In this document: positions 1-6,480 of the stretch, piece by piece | How the letters are laid out: every line of letters starts with the position of its first letter | How positions within the stretch are numbered: position 1 is the stretch's first letter | Assembly (NCBI GenBank): GCA_045612105.1 | Contig: JAZKYL010000106.1 | Span: 1-9,030, forward strand | Origin: SVTX01 sp045612105 | Lineage (GTDB): Bacteria; Bacillota; Clostridia; Oscillospirales; CAG-272 | Direction: 5' to 3' | Length of the DNA stretch: 9,030 nt | Made by a program: the position numbers and the translations under genes | Notes under the pieces: generated by a model | The model's database searches: none | What the model was told of the DNA's origin: nothing | The model's input: the letters and a program-made list of their open reading frames with translations, nothing else

Positions 1-12
1 TTGATTAAGAAA

Positions 13-44
13 CGGAAGGCCGTACCGAAAGGTACGGGCTGCCG
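13..44 (-). terminator. Distal minus-strand hairpin, terminator-like
   Basis: A 7-bp perfect stem (CCGTACC 20-26 with GGTACGG 31-37) closes a 4-nt loop. An outer CGG/CCG pairing (13-15 with 42-44) lies beyond a small internal loop. Read on the minus strand, the hairpin is followed by a short U-rich run (TTTCTT, 7-12). It lies about 70 nt past the isomerase stop codon, so it may be a backup terminator for that gene. It could instead be the end of an unrelated structured RNA cut by the window edge. Confidence 0.35.
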
Positions 45-57
45 GGGTTGTTAGACG

Positions 58-104
58 AAAAGAGGCTGGGCCGGTTGCTTAATTTAAGCTTTTGACTCAG
101 CCCC
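58..104 (-). terminator. Putative terminator of the isomerase gene
   Basis: On the minus strand a GGGGCTG arm (98-104) pairs with CAGCCTC (62-68), giving seven pairs including one G-T. The loop holds a second small stem (GCTTA 77-81 with TAAGC 85-89). Four T residues follow on the minus strand (58-61). It begins 11 nt beyond the isomerase stop codon. The branched loop and short T-run make it a weaker rho-independent terminator than the one at 6441-6477. Confidence 0.45.
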
Positions 105-114
105 AAAACATATC

Positions 115-615
115 TTATTCCACAACTTCGACTTTTTCGATAACGACGGGGACACGGGGCACGTCATCGTACCAGCCAACGCTGCCGGTTTTCACGTTAG
201 CGATCTTATCGACTACGTCAAGGCCTTCGATGACCTTGCCAAATCCTGCGTACTGTGCGTCCAGATGAGGAGCGTCCTTGTGCATAATGAAGAACTGGGA
301 GGATGCCGAGTTGGGATCGCTGGTTCTTGCCATAGAGAGAACGCCTGCGGTGTGGCGAAGATCGTTGGACATAAAGCCGTTAGCGATGAACTCGCCCTTG
401 ATGCTTGCCGCCTTCTTCTGATTGAACTCGGTGTCAAAGCCGCCGCCCTGGATCATAAAGCCCTTGATAACGCGGTGGAAGATGAGGCCTGAGAAGAAGC
501 CCTCTTCAACCAGGTCAAGGAAGTTCTTGACGGTAATGGGTGCCTTTTCGGGGTAGAGCTCGGCGATGATCTCACCGTAATTCTTGATTGTAAATTTGAT
601 CTTGGGATGATTCAT
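115..615 (-). CDS. ppiB: Cyclophilin-type peptidyl-prolyl cis-trans isomerase
   Basis: A cytoplasmic cyclophilin of 166 residues, close to the usual size of bacterial PpiB; there is no signal peptide. The family catalyses cis-trans isomerisation of X-Pro bonds during protein folding. The core signature FHRVIKGFMIQGGGF spans residues 46-60 and holds the catalytic Arg48, Phe53 and Gln56. A second block, SSQFFI (105-110), supplies the hydrophobic pocket, and FGKVIEGLDVVD (125-136) is the conserved C-terminal strand and helix. The positions of human CypA Trp121 and His126 are His117 and Tyr122 here; the first change is common in bacterial members and usually goes with low cyclosporin affinity. 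The ATG start is supported by an AAAGGA ribosome binding site (623-628, minus strand) 7 nt upstream. I find no convincing promoter directly upstream, so the gene may be read through from mrnC across the hairpin array. The symbol is by family; paralogues cannot be excluded. Confidence 0.95.
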   Translation of the reverse strand: MNHPKIKFTIKNYGEIIAELYPEKAPITVKNFLDLVEEGFFSGLIFHRVIKGFMIQGGGFDTEFNQKKAASIKGEFIANGFMSNDLRHTAGVLSMARTSDPNSASSQFFIMHKDAPHLDAQYAGFGKVIEGLDVVDKIANVKTGSVGWYDDVPRVPVVIEKVEVVE

Positions 616-718
616 AATAGATTCCTTTCGATTTTTGTATGTTATTTTATTTTTTTCTTTGTTATAAAACGTGGATGGGATTCAAATCTTGATTTATCGG
701 GGGAGATAAAATAATGAA

Positions 719-895
719 ATGTTTCGCAAGCGAAACATGAAATGATGCTTCGCATCATGAAATGTGCTGCGCACATGAAATGAAATTCGCCTTCATTCAT
801 ATGCGCTTCTGCGCATTTCATGTTCCGAAGGAACATTTCATGGCGCAGCCATTTCATTTGCTGAAGGCAAATTTCATTGCGCACCTTTGGTGCGC
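719..895. repeat. Array of nine distinct mini-hairpins with 3-nt spacers
   Basis: Nine consecutive hairpins fill this stretch with almost no other sequence. Stem pairs are 719-727/730-738, 742-748/752-758, 762-767/771-776, 780-784/792-796, 801-806/811-816, 820-826/830-836, 840-844/848-852, 856-861/867-872 and 879-885/889-895. Stems are 5 to 9 bp with loops of 2 to 8 nt, and starts are spaced 16 to 23 nt. Nearly every stem begins AT(G) and ends (C)AT, but the inner sequences all differ. Spacers are GAA between hairpins 1-4 and TTC between hairpins 5-9, so polarity flips around hairpin 4 and the array is two blocks in opposite orientation. A palindrome at 898-907 may be a decayed tenth unit. 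The array starts 13 nt beyond the mrnC stop codon, leaving about 100 nt of plain AT-rich DNA before the isomerase start. No T-run follows any hairpin, so these are not ordinary terminators. Function is unknown. Confidence 0.9.
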
Positions 896-913
896 TAAAT
901 TGCAATTCACAAA

Positions 914-1291
914 CTATTCCTCTTCCTTGTATGCGGCGGAAAAGAGGAGGTCGATGCGTTCGACTTCTCCAAGCAGGTGCAGATATCCGAAGAGGGCTTC
1001 CATACCGGTTGCGGAGCGGTATTCGGACATAGTCGCGCTTTTTGGCACGTTTCCGCCCGACATATTTCTGCCACGCTTATATACGGCGATCTCCTCTTCA
1101 GAGAGCAGGGGCATTATTTTCTGCATAGCTTTTGCCTGTGCTGTTGCCTTAACGTAGGTCAGGGATTCCTTATTAAGGTTTCCCGAGCCCGAGATACCTC
1201 TGTTTACAAGGAGCTCGCGAACCTTAAGCTCTATGACGCAGTCACCGAGATAAGCCAGAGCCTCGGTTGACACTTCTTTGATATTTATCAC
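914..1291 (-). CDS. mrnC: Mini-ribonuclease III
   Basis: A 125-residue RNase III catalytic domain without a dsRNA-binding domain, as is typical of mini-III. In Bacillus subtilis this dimeric enzyme cuts the double-stranded stem of 23S rRNA precursor. The RNase III signature is ALAYLGDCVIELKVR (11-25) with catalytic Asp17. KRGRN (72-76) and ATGMEALFGYLHL (94-106) with catalytic Glu98 complete the active site. The start is the GTG at 1289-1291. A GGAG site (1299-1302, minus strand) lies 7 nt upstream, and the promoter -10 box overlaps the more upstream GTG at 1331-1333, so that one cannot be the start. The gene is divergent from asnS and is followed by the hairpin array. The C-terminus (KEEE) is short and acidic. 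I am confident of the family; control by the downstream array is only a speculation. Confidence 0.95.
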   Translation of the reverse strand: MINIKEVSTEALAYLGDCVIELKVRELLVNRGISGSGNLNKESLTYVKATAQAKAMQKIMPLLSEEEIAVYKRGRNMSGGNVPKSATMSEYRSATGMEALFGYLHLLGEVERIDLLFSAAYKEEE

Positions 1292-1323
1292 GATTTTTCT
1301 CCGATCGTCAGTTTCATATTGCA

Positions 1324-1352
1324 ATTTTATCACATTTTTTATGAATTTACAA
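1324..1352 (-). promoter_or_regulatory. Putative mrnC promoter (extended -10)
   Basis: On the minus strand a -35 box TTGTAA (1347-1352) is followed after 17 nt by the -10 box TAAAAT (1324-1329). A TGA immediately before the -10 gives the TGn extension. The expected start of transcription, near 1317, leaves a leader of about 25 nt before the GTG at 1291. This supports the shorter start chosen for mrnC. Confidence 0.6.
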
Positions 1353-1422
1353 TAGTTTTGATGAAAAGAAAGAGAAAAAAGCGAAAAATCTTTACAAAAA
1401 AGAGAAAAATTTCATTTTATAC

Positions 1423-1451
1423 TTGATTTTTGGAGCAAATAATTATATAAT
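1423..1451 (+). promoter_or_regulatory. Putative asnS promoter
   Basis: The boxes are TTGATT (1423-1428), a 17-nt spacer, and a consensus TATAAT (1446-1451). The predicted start near 1458 gives a leader of about 36 nt, too short for a T-box riboswitch, and no T-box sequence is visible. Synthetase control by T-box is therefore not supported here. Confidence 0.7.
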
Positions 1452-1493
1452 AGTATTTGTATTATTATTTTTGACCGAAAAGGAACGAAAAAT

Positions 1494-2888
1494 ATGAAAA
1501 GAACACTTATTAAAGACGTCTATGCCGACAAGGAAGCATTTGGCGGCAAGGAGATCACTGTCGGCGGTTGGGTGAGAAACCTCCGCGACAGCAAGGCATT
1601 TGGTTTTATCGACCTTAACGACGGCTCTTATTTCAAGAGCGTTCAGGTGGTTTTTGAAAGAGAAAAGTTAGATAATTACGACGAGATAGCAGCGCAGAAC
1701 GTTGGTGCGGCTCTTATTGTTACGGGTATTTTGACCCTCACTCCCGAGGCAAAGCAGCCCTTCGAGCTTAAGGCTACCAAGATAGAGGTAGAGGGAACCA
1801 GCACCCCCGATTATCCTCTTCAGCCCAAGCGTCACTCGGTTGAATTCCTTCGTGAGCAGGCTTATCTCCGTCCCCGTACAAACCTCTTCTCCGCAGTTTT
1901 CAGAGTGAGAAGCGAGGTTGCTTTCGCTATTCATTCTTTCTTTAACCAGAGAGGATTCGTTTACGTTCACACACCTATCGTTACCGGCTCCGACGCAGAG
2001 GGCGCGGGCGAGATGTTCAGAGTAACCACTCTCGACCTCGACAACCTCCCCAAGACCGAGGACGGCAAGGTAGATTTCTCACAGGACTTCTTCGGCAAGT
2101 CCACCAACCTGACGGTTTCGGGTCAGCTTGAGGGCGAGACCTACGCTATGGCGTTCGGTAACATTTATACCTTTGGTCCTACCTTCCGCGCGGAGAACTC
2201 CAACACCGCCCGTCACGCGGCAGAGTTCTGGATGATAGAGCCCGAGATCGCTTTTGCCGATCTTAACGACGATATGGAGCTTGCGTGGGATATGATCAAG
2301 TACATCATCAACCACGTTATGGATAATTGCAAGGCTGAGCTTGAATTCTTCAACAGCTTTGTTGACAAGGGTCTGCTTGCCCGCCTTACCGCTCTCCGAG
2401 ACGCAGACTACGCAAAGGTCACCTATACCGAGGCTATCGAGATCCTCGAAAAGTCAAAGGCTGAATTTAAGTTCCCCGTATATTGGGGCGTTGACCTCCA
2501 GACCGAGCACGAGAGATACCTCACCGAGCAGGTTTACAAGAAGCCTATCTTCCTTATCGACTATCCCAAGGAGATCAAGGCATTCTATATGAGACAGAAC
2601 GACGACGGCAAGACCGGTGCGGCTATGGTCTTGCTTGTTCCCGGTGTCGGCGAGATCATCGGCGGCTCCCAGAGAGAGGAAAGACTCGACCTGCTTCTGA
2701 AGCGTATGGAAGAGTGCGGCCTTGATGAAAAGGACTACTGGTGGTACGTCAACCTTCGTAAGTACGGCGGCACCAAGCACGCGGGATTTGGTCTCGGCTT
2801 TGAGCGTATTATTATGTACCTCACCGGTGTTTCGAATATTCGTGACGTAATTCCTTATCCCAGAACCGTAGGCAACGCTGAATATTGA
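1494..2888 (+). CDS. asnS: Asparaginyl-tRNA synthetase
   Basis: A cytoplasmic class IIb synthetase of 464 residues, the normal length for bacterial AsnRS. It charges tRNA-Asn with asparagine using ATP. The N-terminal OB-fold that binds the anticodon covers roughly residues 15-105. The catalytic core follows: motif 1 near HSFFNQRGFVYVHTPIV (147-163), motif 2 FRAENSNTARHAAEFWMIEPE starting at 231, with its ATP-binding Arg232, then GVGEIIGGSQRE (384-395), and motif 3 GFGLGFERIIMYL (431-443). AsnRS rather than AspRS is favoured by the length, the absence of the large GAD insertion of bacterial AspRS, and the GSDAEGAGEMF segment (165-175) typical of AsnRS. The ATG at 1494 follows an AAGGA site (1480-1484) at 9 nt. 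The gene has its own promoter and ends at a dispersed palindrome that probably terminates it. Nothing in the sequence looks truncated or unusual. Confidence 0.97.
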   Translation: MKRTLIKDVYADKEAFGGKEITVGGWVRNLRDSKAFGFIDLNDGSYFKSVQVVFEREKLDNYDEIAAQNVGAALIVTGILTLTPEAKQPFELKATKIEVEGTSTPDYPLQPKRHSVEFLREQAYLRPRTNLFSAVFRVRSEVAFAIHSFFNQRGFVYVHTPIVTGSDAEGAGEMFRVTTLDLDNLPKTEDGKVDFSQDFFGKSTNLTVSGQLEGETYAMAFGNIYTFGPTFRAENSNTARHAAEFWMIEPEIAFADLNDDMELAWDMIKYIINHVMDNCKAELEFFNSFVDKGLLARLTALRDADYAKVTYTEAIEILEKSKAEFKFPVYWGVDLQTEHERYLTEQVYKKPIFLIDYPKEIKAFYMRQNDDGKTGAAMVLLVPGVGEIIGGSQREERLDLLLKRMEECGLDEKDYWWYVNLRKYGGTKHAGFGLGFERIIMYLTGVSNIRDVIPYPRTVGNAEY

Positions 2889-2898
2889 TTTGATTTTT

Positions 2899-2978
2899 GC
2901 GAGGGAGGGAAAACTTCTTGAAAGAAGTTTCCCCCCCCTCCCGCTCCCACCCTTTCAAGAACTTTTTTGAAAAATGGG
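2899..2978. repeat. Dispersed palindromic element, copy A (likely asnS terminator)
   Basis: The element starts GCGAGGGAGGG and forms a long hairpin: AAACTTC (2911-2917) pairs with GAAGTTT (2924-2930), and the G-rich left flank pairs with the run of C residues at 2931-2942 with a bulge. A second hairpin follows, with CCCA (2946-2949) pairing TGGG (2975-2978) and TTTCAA (2953-2958) pairing TTGAAA (2967-2972). It starts 10 nt after the asnS stop codon. The same order of blocks recurs after gdhA (8705-8792), including the GCGAGGG opening, the palindrome and the CGCTCCC step. This marks a repeat family rather than a one-off terminator. It probably ends asnS transcription, although the T-run is not at the classical place. 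Confidence 0.7.
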
Positions 2979-3100
2979 TTGATTTTATGGTGGAGCTCAT
3001 CGACAGCCATTTTTTTAGTGTGCGCTGTGACAGTTTGCACAAAAAGGAAAAGGCAAAATTGTTTAAAATAGGGAAACCAAGTTTTTGATTCAATTTTTGC

Positions 3101-3129
3101 TTGATGTTTTTATCATCTTGTGATAAAAT
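3101..3129 (+). promoter_or_regulatory. Putative lipoprotein promoter with overlapping inverted repeat
   Basis: The boxes are TTGATG (3101-3106), a 17-nt spacer, and TAAAAT (3124-3129) preceded by TGA, an extended -10. An 8-bp inverted repeat, TTTTATCA (3108-3115) and TGATAAAA (3121-3128) with a 5-nt centre, fills the spacer and covers the -10, where an operator would sit. A perfect 10-nt palindrome, GCCGATCGGC (3158-3167), lies in the leader of about 67 nt. The stretch 2979-3100 before it contains only a weak hairpin (3019-3041) and no gene that I can support. Confidence 0.55.
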
Positions 3130-3202
3130 ATATTATGTATGGGGGTCTGTGGCTTGCGCCGATCGGCTCCGTCAATTCCTTAATCAAGAAAGGAAAGATG
3201 AT

Positions 3203-6200
3203 ATGAAAAAAATAATTGCTTATTTGCTTTTGGCGGCTCTTTGCTTAAGTGTGGTAGCCTGCGGTAACGTCAGCGAGACCACGGCTTCTGAGACTACCGT
3301 GAAAGAGACTACCGAAAAAGAGAATGTCAAAGAGACATCTCTCGAGTCGGAGTCTTCCGAAAAAGTCGATGCGACCGAGGAAACGAAGATTTCGGAGTCT
3401 GACACAGGTACCGATGAGATCGAAAGTCCTGATGTGACCGTGACTGAGAGCTTGTCTGATGAAAGCGAAGAGACGGAAACTGTAGAGAGCGCAGAGAACG
3501 TTGAGAGCTTAGAGAACACCGAAGACGTTGAAATCACTGATGAGACCGACACTTCGGATATTGAGTCCGTTGATTCGGCAACCGAAACGGCAACCGAAAC
3601 CGAAACCGAAACAGTAACGGGAACCGAAACAGAAACCGTGACCGAGAGCGTAACGGAAACCGTAACGGAGATAGAGACCGAGGACCCCAGACTTTCCGCG
3701 GAGTATGCTCCCGTAACTTATTTTGACGCAAAGGCTATTTACGAGCTTACCAAGGACGGAATTTACGAGGATATGGCTCAGCTTTTCTATGGCTACGACG
3801 AGGTAACCTATCATAAGGAAGCGGGCAAGAGACCTTATACAAGGATCAAGTCCTGGAACGATTACGGAAATGCGGCTGAAGCGTTTATCTCGCTTTGCAC
3901 GTCTCCCATGGAGGTCGCGCCTATCTTCGCGGTCAAATACAGGACCACGACTCCGGGCATTTCTATGGAGGTCTATACCGATTCTGTGAACAACGGAGTT
4001 ACTTCGGGCAACATAGTGAGAATTCCCGTGACCTCTGACGGTGAGTGGCACGTTGAATATATAAATCTTTCTGCGATAAAGCAGTTCAACGGAGCTACCG
4101 TAAATTATTTCCGCTTTGACTTTATGAACGCAAGCCAGCTTCCCAAGGATGCTTACGTTGATTTTGAATACGTAGGATTCTTCTCCTCCGACGACGAGGT
4201 CGAGATGTTTGAGACCGGCAAGTACGTTCCCGTGATCTTCGTTGACGAGAATTCCGAGTACAAGCACAACACCACCATCACCCACGCGTCGTCTATCGAT
4301 ATGATCAACGGAGCGGGCGGCATCGGATCCGGAAAATTTGATTACCGCGGCGGTAATTCCAATACGGGTATTGACAAGTTCAATCACAATGCTACCACTC
4401 TCAGCGGCGGTCTGCTGGTTTTCTCGGGCTGGACTGTGGTTGACGGCGGTATTGAAAAGTTTGTCTGGTCTGTTGACGGACTTAACTGGTACGACGTAAA
4501 GCTGCATCAGATGGGCGGCATGGGTGATCTTTCCCAAGCGCATATAGACGCGACCGAGAAATACACAGGCGCGCAAATAACCGACGTTGAGAATTCGATC
4601 AAGGGCGGCGGATATCAGGGTAACATTAACGTTGATAATCCCGAGGACAGAGCAAAGGGTCTTGCTTGCGAGCTTTTGACTGTTGCCGAGGTGGGTGACA
4701 CTGTAAACGTCAGATTTGCGGCGGTTCCCAAGAATGCTCCCGGAGAGCTCTGCCTTATTGCCTACGTCAAGGGCGTTACAGTGGTCAGCGAATTCGAATA
4801 TGAGGAAGAGACCGAGCCCACAGAGACCTTCGCTCCCGATATGATCGAGCCCGAGGACTGCGAGGAGCATAACGTATCTGTTTATTGGTATCCCGTAGAG
4901 GGAGAGCCTAATGAGACCAAGCTCTGCTTGAATTGCGGAGCGGTCGTTGAGAGCAGAAGCGTAGCTTATTATTCTTCCTTTGATATAATCGAGCATAACG
5001 GCGCGAACATCAGCGGCGGATACGGCGCGAACAAGATATTTGACAAGGACGGCTCCGCTATCGTTCTGAGAAGCGGATACGACTTCGTCCTTCAGGGTTG
5101 GTTTGCTTGCAACGGCGGTGTTGCCGACTATATGTATTCGGTTGACGGCGGCGAAAATTGGATGGTCTGCGGCAACAGCGAAAACCTTGCGGATAAATTC
5201 AAGCCGGAGCATATTGCGGCAATAAATAAAGTGGGACTTGGTATTTCCAAGTATGACGTAAAGGGAATGTACCGTGTAAATCTGCCTCTTCTTGCGTTTG
5301 CGGTTGAGGGAGAGGAAACCGCGGTCGACGTTCTCTTCGGCGCGAAGCTTGCCAACAACGAGACCGTTATTCTGACTATTGCAAGCATTAAAAACGTTAA
5401 GATTCCTGCGGCTCCCGAGGCAGTGTCCGAGGAGATCAAGTTTGTTAAGGCAATAGATAAGCTTGTGATCGGCGGAGCGGTTGTAAACAATCCCGGCAAC
5501 GCATATGGCGGAGCACTCTTTACCTTTGACGCTTCGGCAATCGAAATGGAAAACACTACTGTCAACTGGCAGGGTTGGTCGGGTGTTAACGGCGGATTTA
5601 ACAAATGGGTATATTCTGTCGATGGCGGTCAGACCTGGGTCGACGTGCTTGGAAGCGCAAACGACATTCCGAATTCCAGAAACGATATTCAAGGCGCGAT
5701 TTCGAGCGCGGGATTTGTCGATGCTTACGGAAAGGGAATGCTTAATATTTCCGCAGATCTGTCGAAGTGCGTCGGACAGACCGTGACGGTTATTTTCGGC
5801 GGTGTTCCCGCAAGCAATACAGAGGTTGTATTACAGATGGTAAAGATCGACGGGCTGACCGTTGCGGGAGATTGCCCTCATTTAAGCATTGAATGGTCCC
5901 ACGTAGCGGGCGAGAATAAGGAGAGCGCTACCTGTTCCGCTTGCGGCGAGACCTTGACGAGGGACGTTACGTTCTATAACAACTTAGACAGAGTAGAAGG
6001 TATGCTGAACGAAGAAGCAAAGGTTGTTGATCCCGCCGATGGAAAGAATCTGACGGCAAAGCCCGAGGATGTTATCGATTCCAGAAGCGGCAAGGACATA
6101 GTCGTTCAGGGTTGGTTCGCGGTTAACGGCGGCGTGCAGAAGTACGTTTATTCCGTAGACGGCGGCGCGACCTGGCTTGATTGCGGAAATCAGCCTAATT

Positions 6201-6430
6201 ATGCGGGTAGCAAGTTTGCCGATTCCGTTCCTCATCAAAATGCCGTAAATGTAGCCAATCTCGGATATTCTGCATTGGATGCCGACGTGAACGCAATATA
6301 CAGAGTTTCTTGCGATCTGTCAAGCTGCGCGGGAGAGACCGTTGACGTCATCTTTGGCGCGGTTCTTGAGGAGAATGATACGGCAATGCCCTTGCAACTT
6401 TTGATAATAAAAGTTAACGTATCCGAATGA
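3203..6430 (+). CDS. Large secreted lipoprotein with Thr/Glu-rich stalk and four repeat domains
   Basis: I do not recognise a named family for the whole protein (1,075 residues). Residues 1-19 are a lipoprotein signal peptide ending in VVAC, with lipidated Cys20, so it should be tethered outside the membrane. Residues 21-160 are a Thr/Glu/Ser/Val-rich, strongly acidic stalk. Residues 165-335 resemble a beta-sandwich carbohydrate-binding-like module with an aromatic-rich DFEYVGFFSSDDE end (inferred). Four diverged repeats follow at about 357-528, 586-734, 744-888 and 921-1075. Each contains GW..(V/N)(D/N)GG, then a YSVDGG..W motif; the Ser of this motif is at 423, 646, 805 and 984. Two Cys/His modules precede repeats 2 and 4 (C553, H556, C575, C578 and C891, H893, C911, C914), which could bind metal. 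There is no C-terminal membrane anchor or sorting signal. The ATG at 3203 has an AGGA site (3191-3194) at 8 nt; upstream in-frame codons lie inside the promoter. A surface-binding role is likely; the ligand is unknown. Confidence 0.93.
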   Translation: MKKIIAYLLLAALCLSVVACGNVSETTASETTVKETTEKENVKETSLESESSEKVDATEETKISESDTGTDEIESPDVTVTESLSDESEETETVESAENVESLENTEDVEITDETDTSDIESVDSATETATETETETVTGTETETVTESVTETVTEIETEDPRLSAEYAPVTYFDAKAIYELTKDGIYEDMAQLFYGYDEVTYHKEAGKRPYTRIKSWNDYGNAAEAFISLCTSPMEVAPIFAVKYRTTTPGISMEVYTDSVNNGVTSGNIVRIPVTSDGEWHVEYINLSAIKQFNGATVNYFRFDFMNASQLPKDAYVDFEYVGFFSSDDEVEMFETGKYVPVIFVDENSEYKHNTTITHASSIDMINGAGGIGSGKFDYRGGNSNTGIDKFNHNATTLSGGLLVFSGWTVVDGGIEKFVWSVDGLNWYDVKLHQMGGMGDLSQAHIDATEKYTGAQITDVENSIKGGGYQGNINVDNPEDRAKGLACELLTVAEVGDTVNVRFAAVPKNAPGELCLIAYVKGVTVVSEFEYEEETEPTETFAPDMIEPEDCEEHNVSVYWYPVEGEPNETKLCLNCGAVVESRSVAYYSSFDIIEHNGANISGGYGANKIFDKDGSAIVLRSGYDFVLQGWFACNGGVADYMYSVDGGENWMVCGNSENLADKFKPEHIAAINKVGLGISKYDVKGMYRVNLPLLAFAVEGEETAVDVLFGAKLANNETVILTIASIKNVKIPAAPEAVSEEIKFVKAIDKLVIGGAVVNNPGNAYGGALFTFDASAIEMENTTVNWQGWSGVNGGFNKWVYSVDGGQTWVDVLGSANDIPNSRNDIQGAISSAGFVDAYGKGMLNISADLSKCVGQTVTVIFGGVPASNTEVVLQMVKIDGLTVAGDCPHLSIEWSHVAGENKESATCSACGETLTRDVTFYNNLDRVEGMLNEEAKVVDPADGKNLTAKPEDVIDSRSGKDIVVQGWFAVNGGVQKYVYSVDGGATWLDCGNQPNYAGSKFADSVPHQNAVNVANLGYSALDADVNAIYRVSCDLSSCAGETVDVIFGAVLEENDTAMPLQLLIIKVNVSE
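3580..3682 (+). repeat. Low-complexity ACCGAA-type repeat coding for the stalk
   Basis: Within the lipoprotein gene, hexamer-like units close to ACCGAA and GTAACG follow one another and encode alternating Thr-Glu and Thr-Val pairs. Such DNA is prone to slippage in steps of six, which would change stalk length without shifting frame. Interruptions by GTAACG, GTGACC and AGCGTA suggest an old, partly diverged tract rather than a fresh expansion. Confidence 0.7.
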
Positions 6431-6440
6431 TATTAATTTG

Positions 6441-6477
6441 CGCAACCTCCGATTTTTTTCGGGGGTTGCGTTTTTTT
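6441..6477 (+). terminator. Rho-independent terminator of the lipoprotein gene
   Basis: A 12-bp stem (6441-6452 with 6459-6470, with one G-T pair) closes a loop of six T residues and is followed directly by seven T residues (6471-6477). It begins 10 nt after the stop codon. The next promoter starts only four bases after the T-run. Confidence 0.93.
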
Positions 6478-6480
6478 CTA

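Noticed and set aside
719..895. CRISPR-like array
   Set aside because: There is no constant repeat of 23-40 nt; the constant part is only a 3-nt spacer plus two to three stem-end bases, and the variable parts are self-complementary. No cas gene is present.
642..905. Minus-strand open frame of 87 codons through the hairpin array
   Set aside because: Unit lengths of 16-23 nt are not multiples of three, the peptide has no recognisable pattern, and there is no ribosome binding site. It is open only because the array lacks stop triplets in this frame.
762..1157. Plus-strand open frame of 131 codons across the array and into mrnC
   Set aside because: It runs through the hairpins and then antisense to a clear mrnC gene; it is a shadow.
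914..1333. Longer mrnC start (GTG at 1331-1333)
   Set aside because: The codon overlaps the predicted -10 box, while the downstream GTG at 1289-1291 has a well-placed GGAG site and gives the usual family N-terminus.
1292..1493. T-box riboswitch upstream of asnS
   Set aside because: The predicted leader is only about 36 nt, and no T-box core sequence or antiterminator stem is visible.
3101..3202. Upstream start for the lipoprotein (TTG at 3101)
   Set aside because: It lies in the -35 box and would bury the signal peptide; the ATG at 3203 has a good site and begins a typical lipoprotein signal sequence.
3509..5692. Minus-strand open frame of 727 codons opposite the lipoprotein gene
   Set aside because: The sense strand has clear signal peptide, repeats and a terminator. 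The antisense frame is open because the sense codons avoid triplets that would read as stops on the other strand.
4469..6184. Sialidase call from the Asp-box-like motifs
   Set aside because: There is only one box per 145-170-residue repeat, and no arginine triad or propeller blade spacing; the motif marks a turn, not a catalytic domain.
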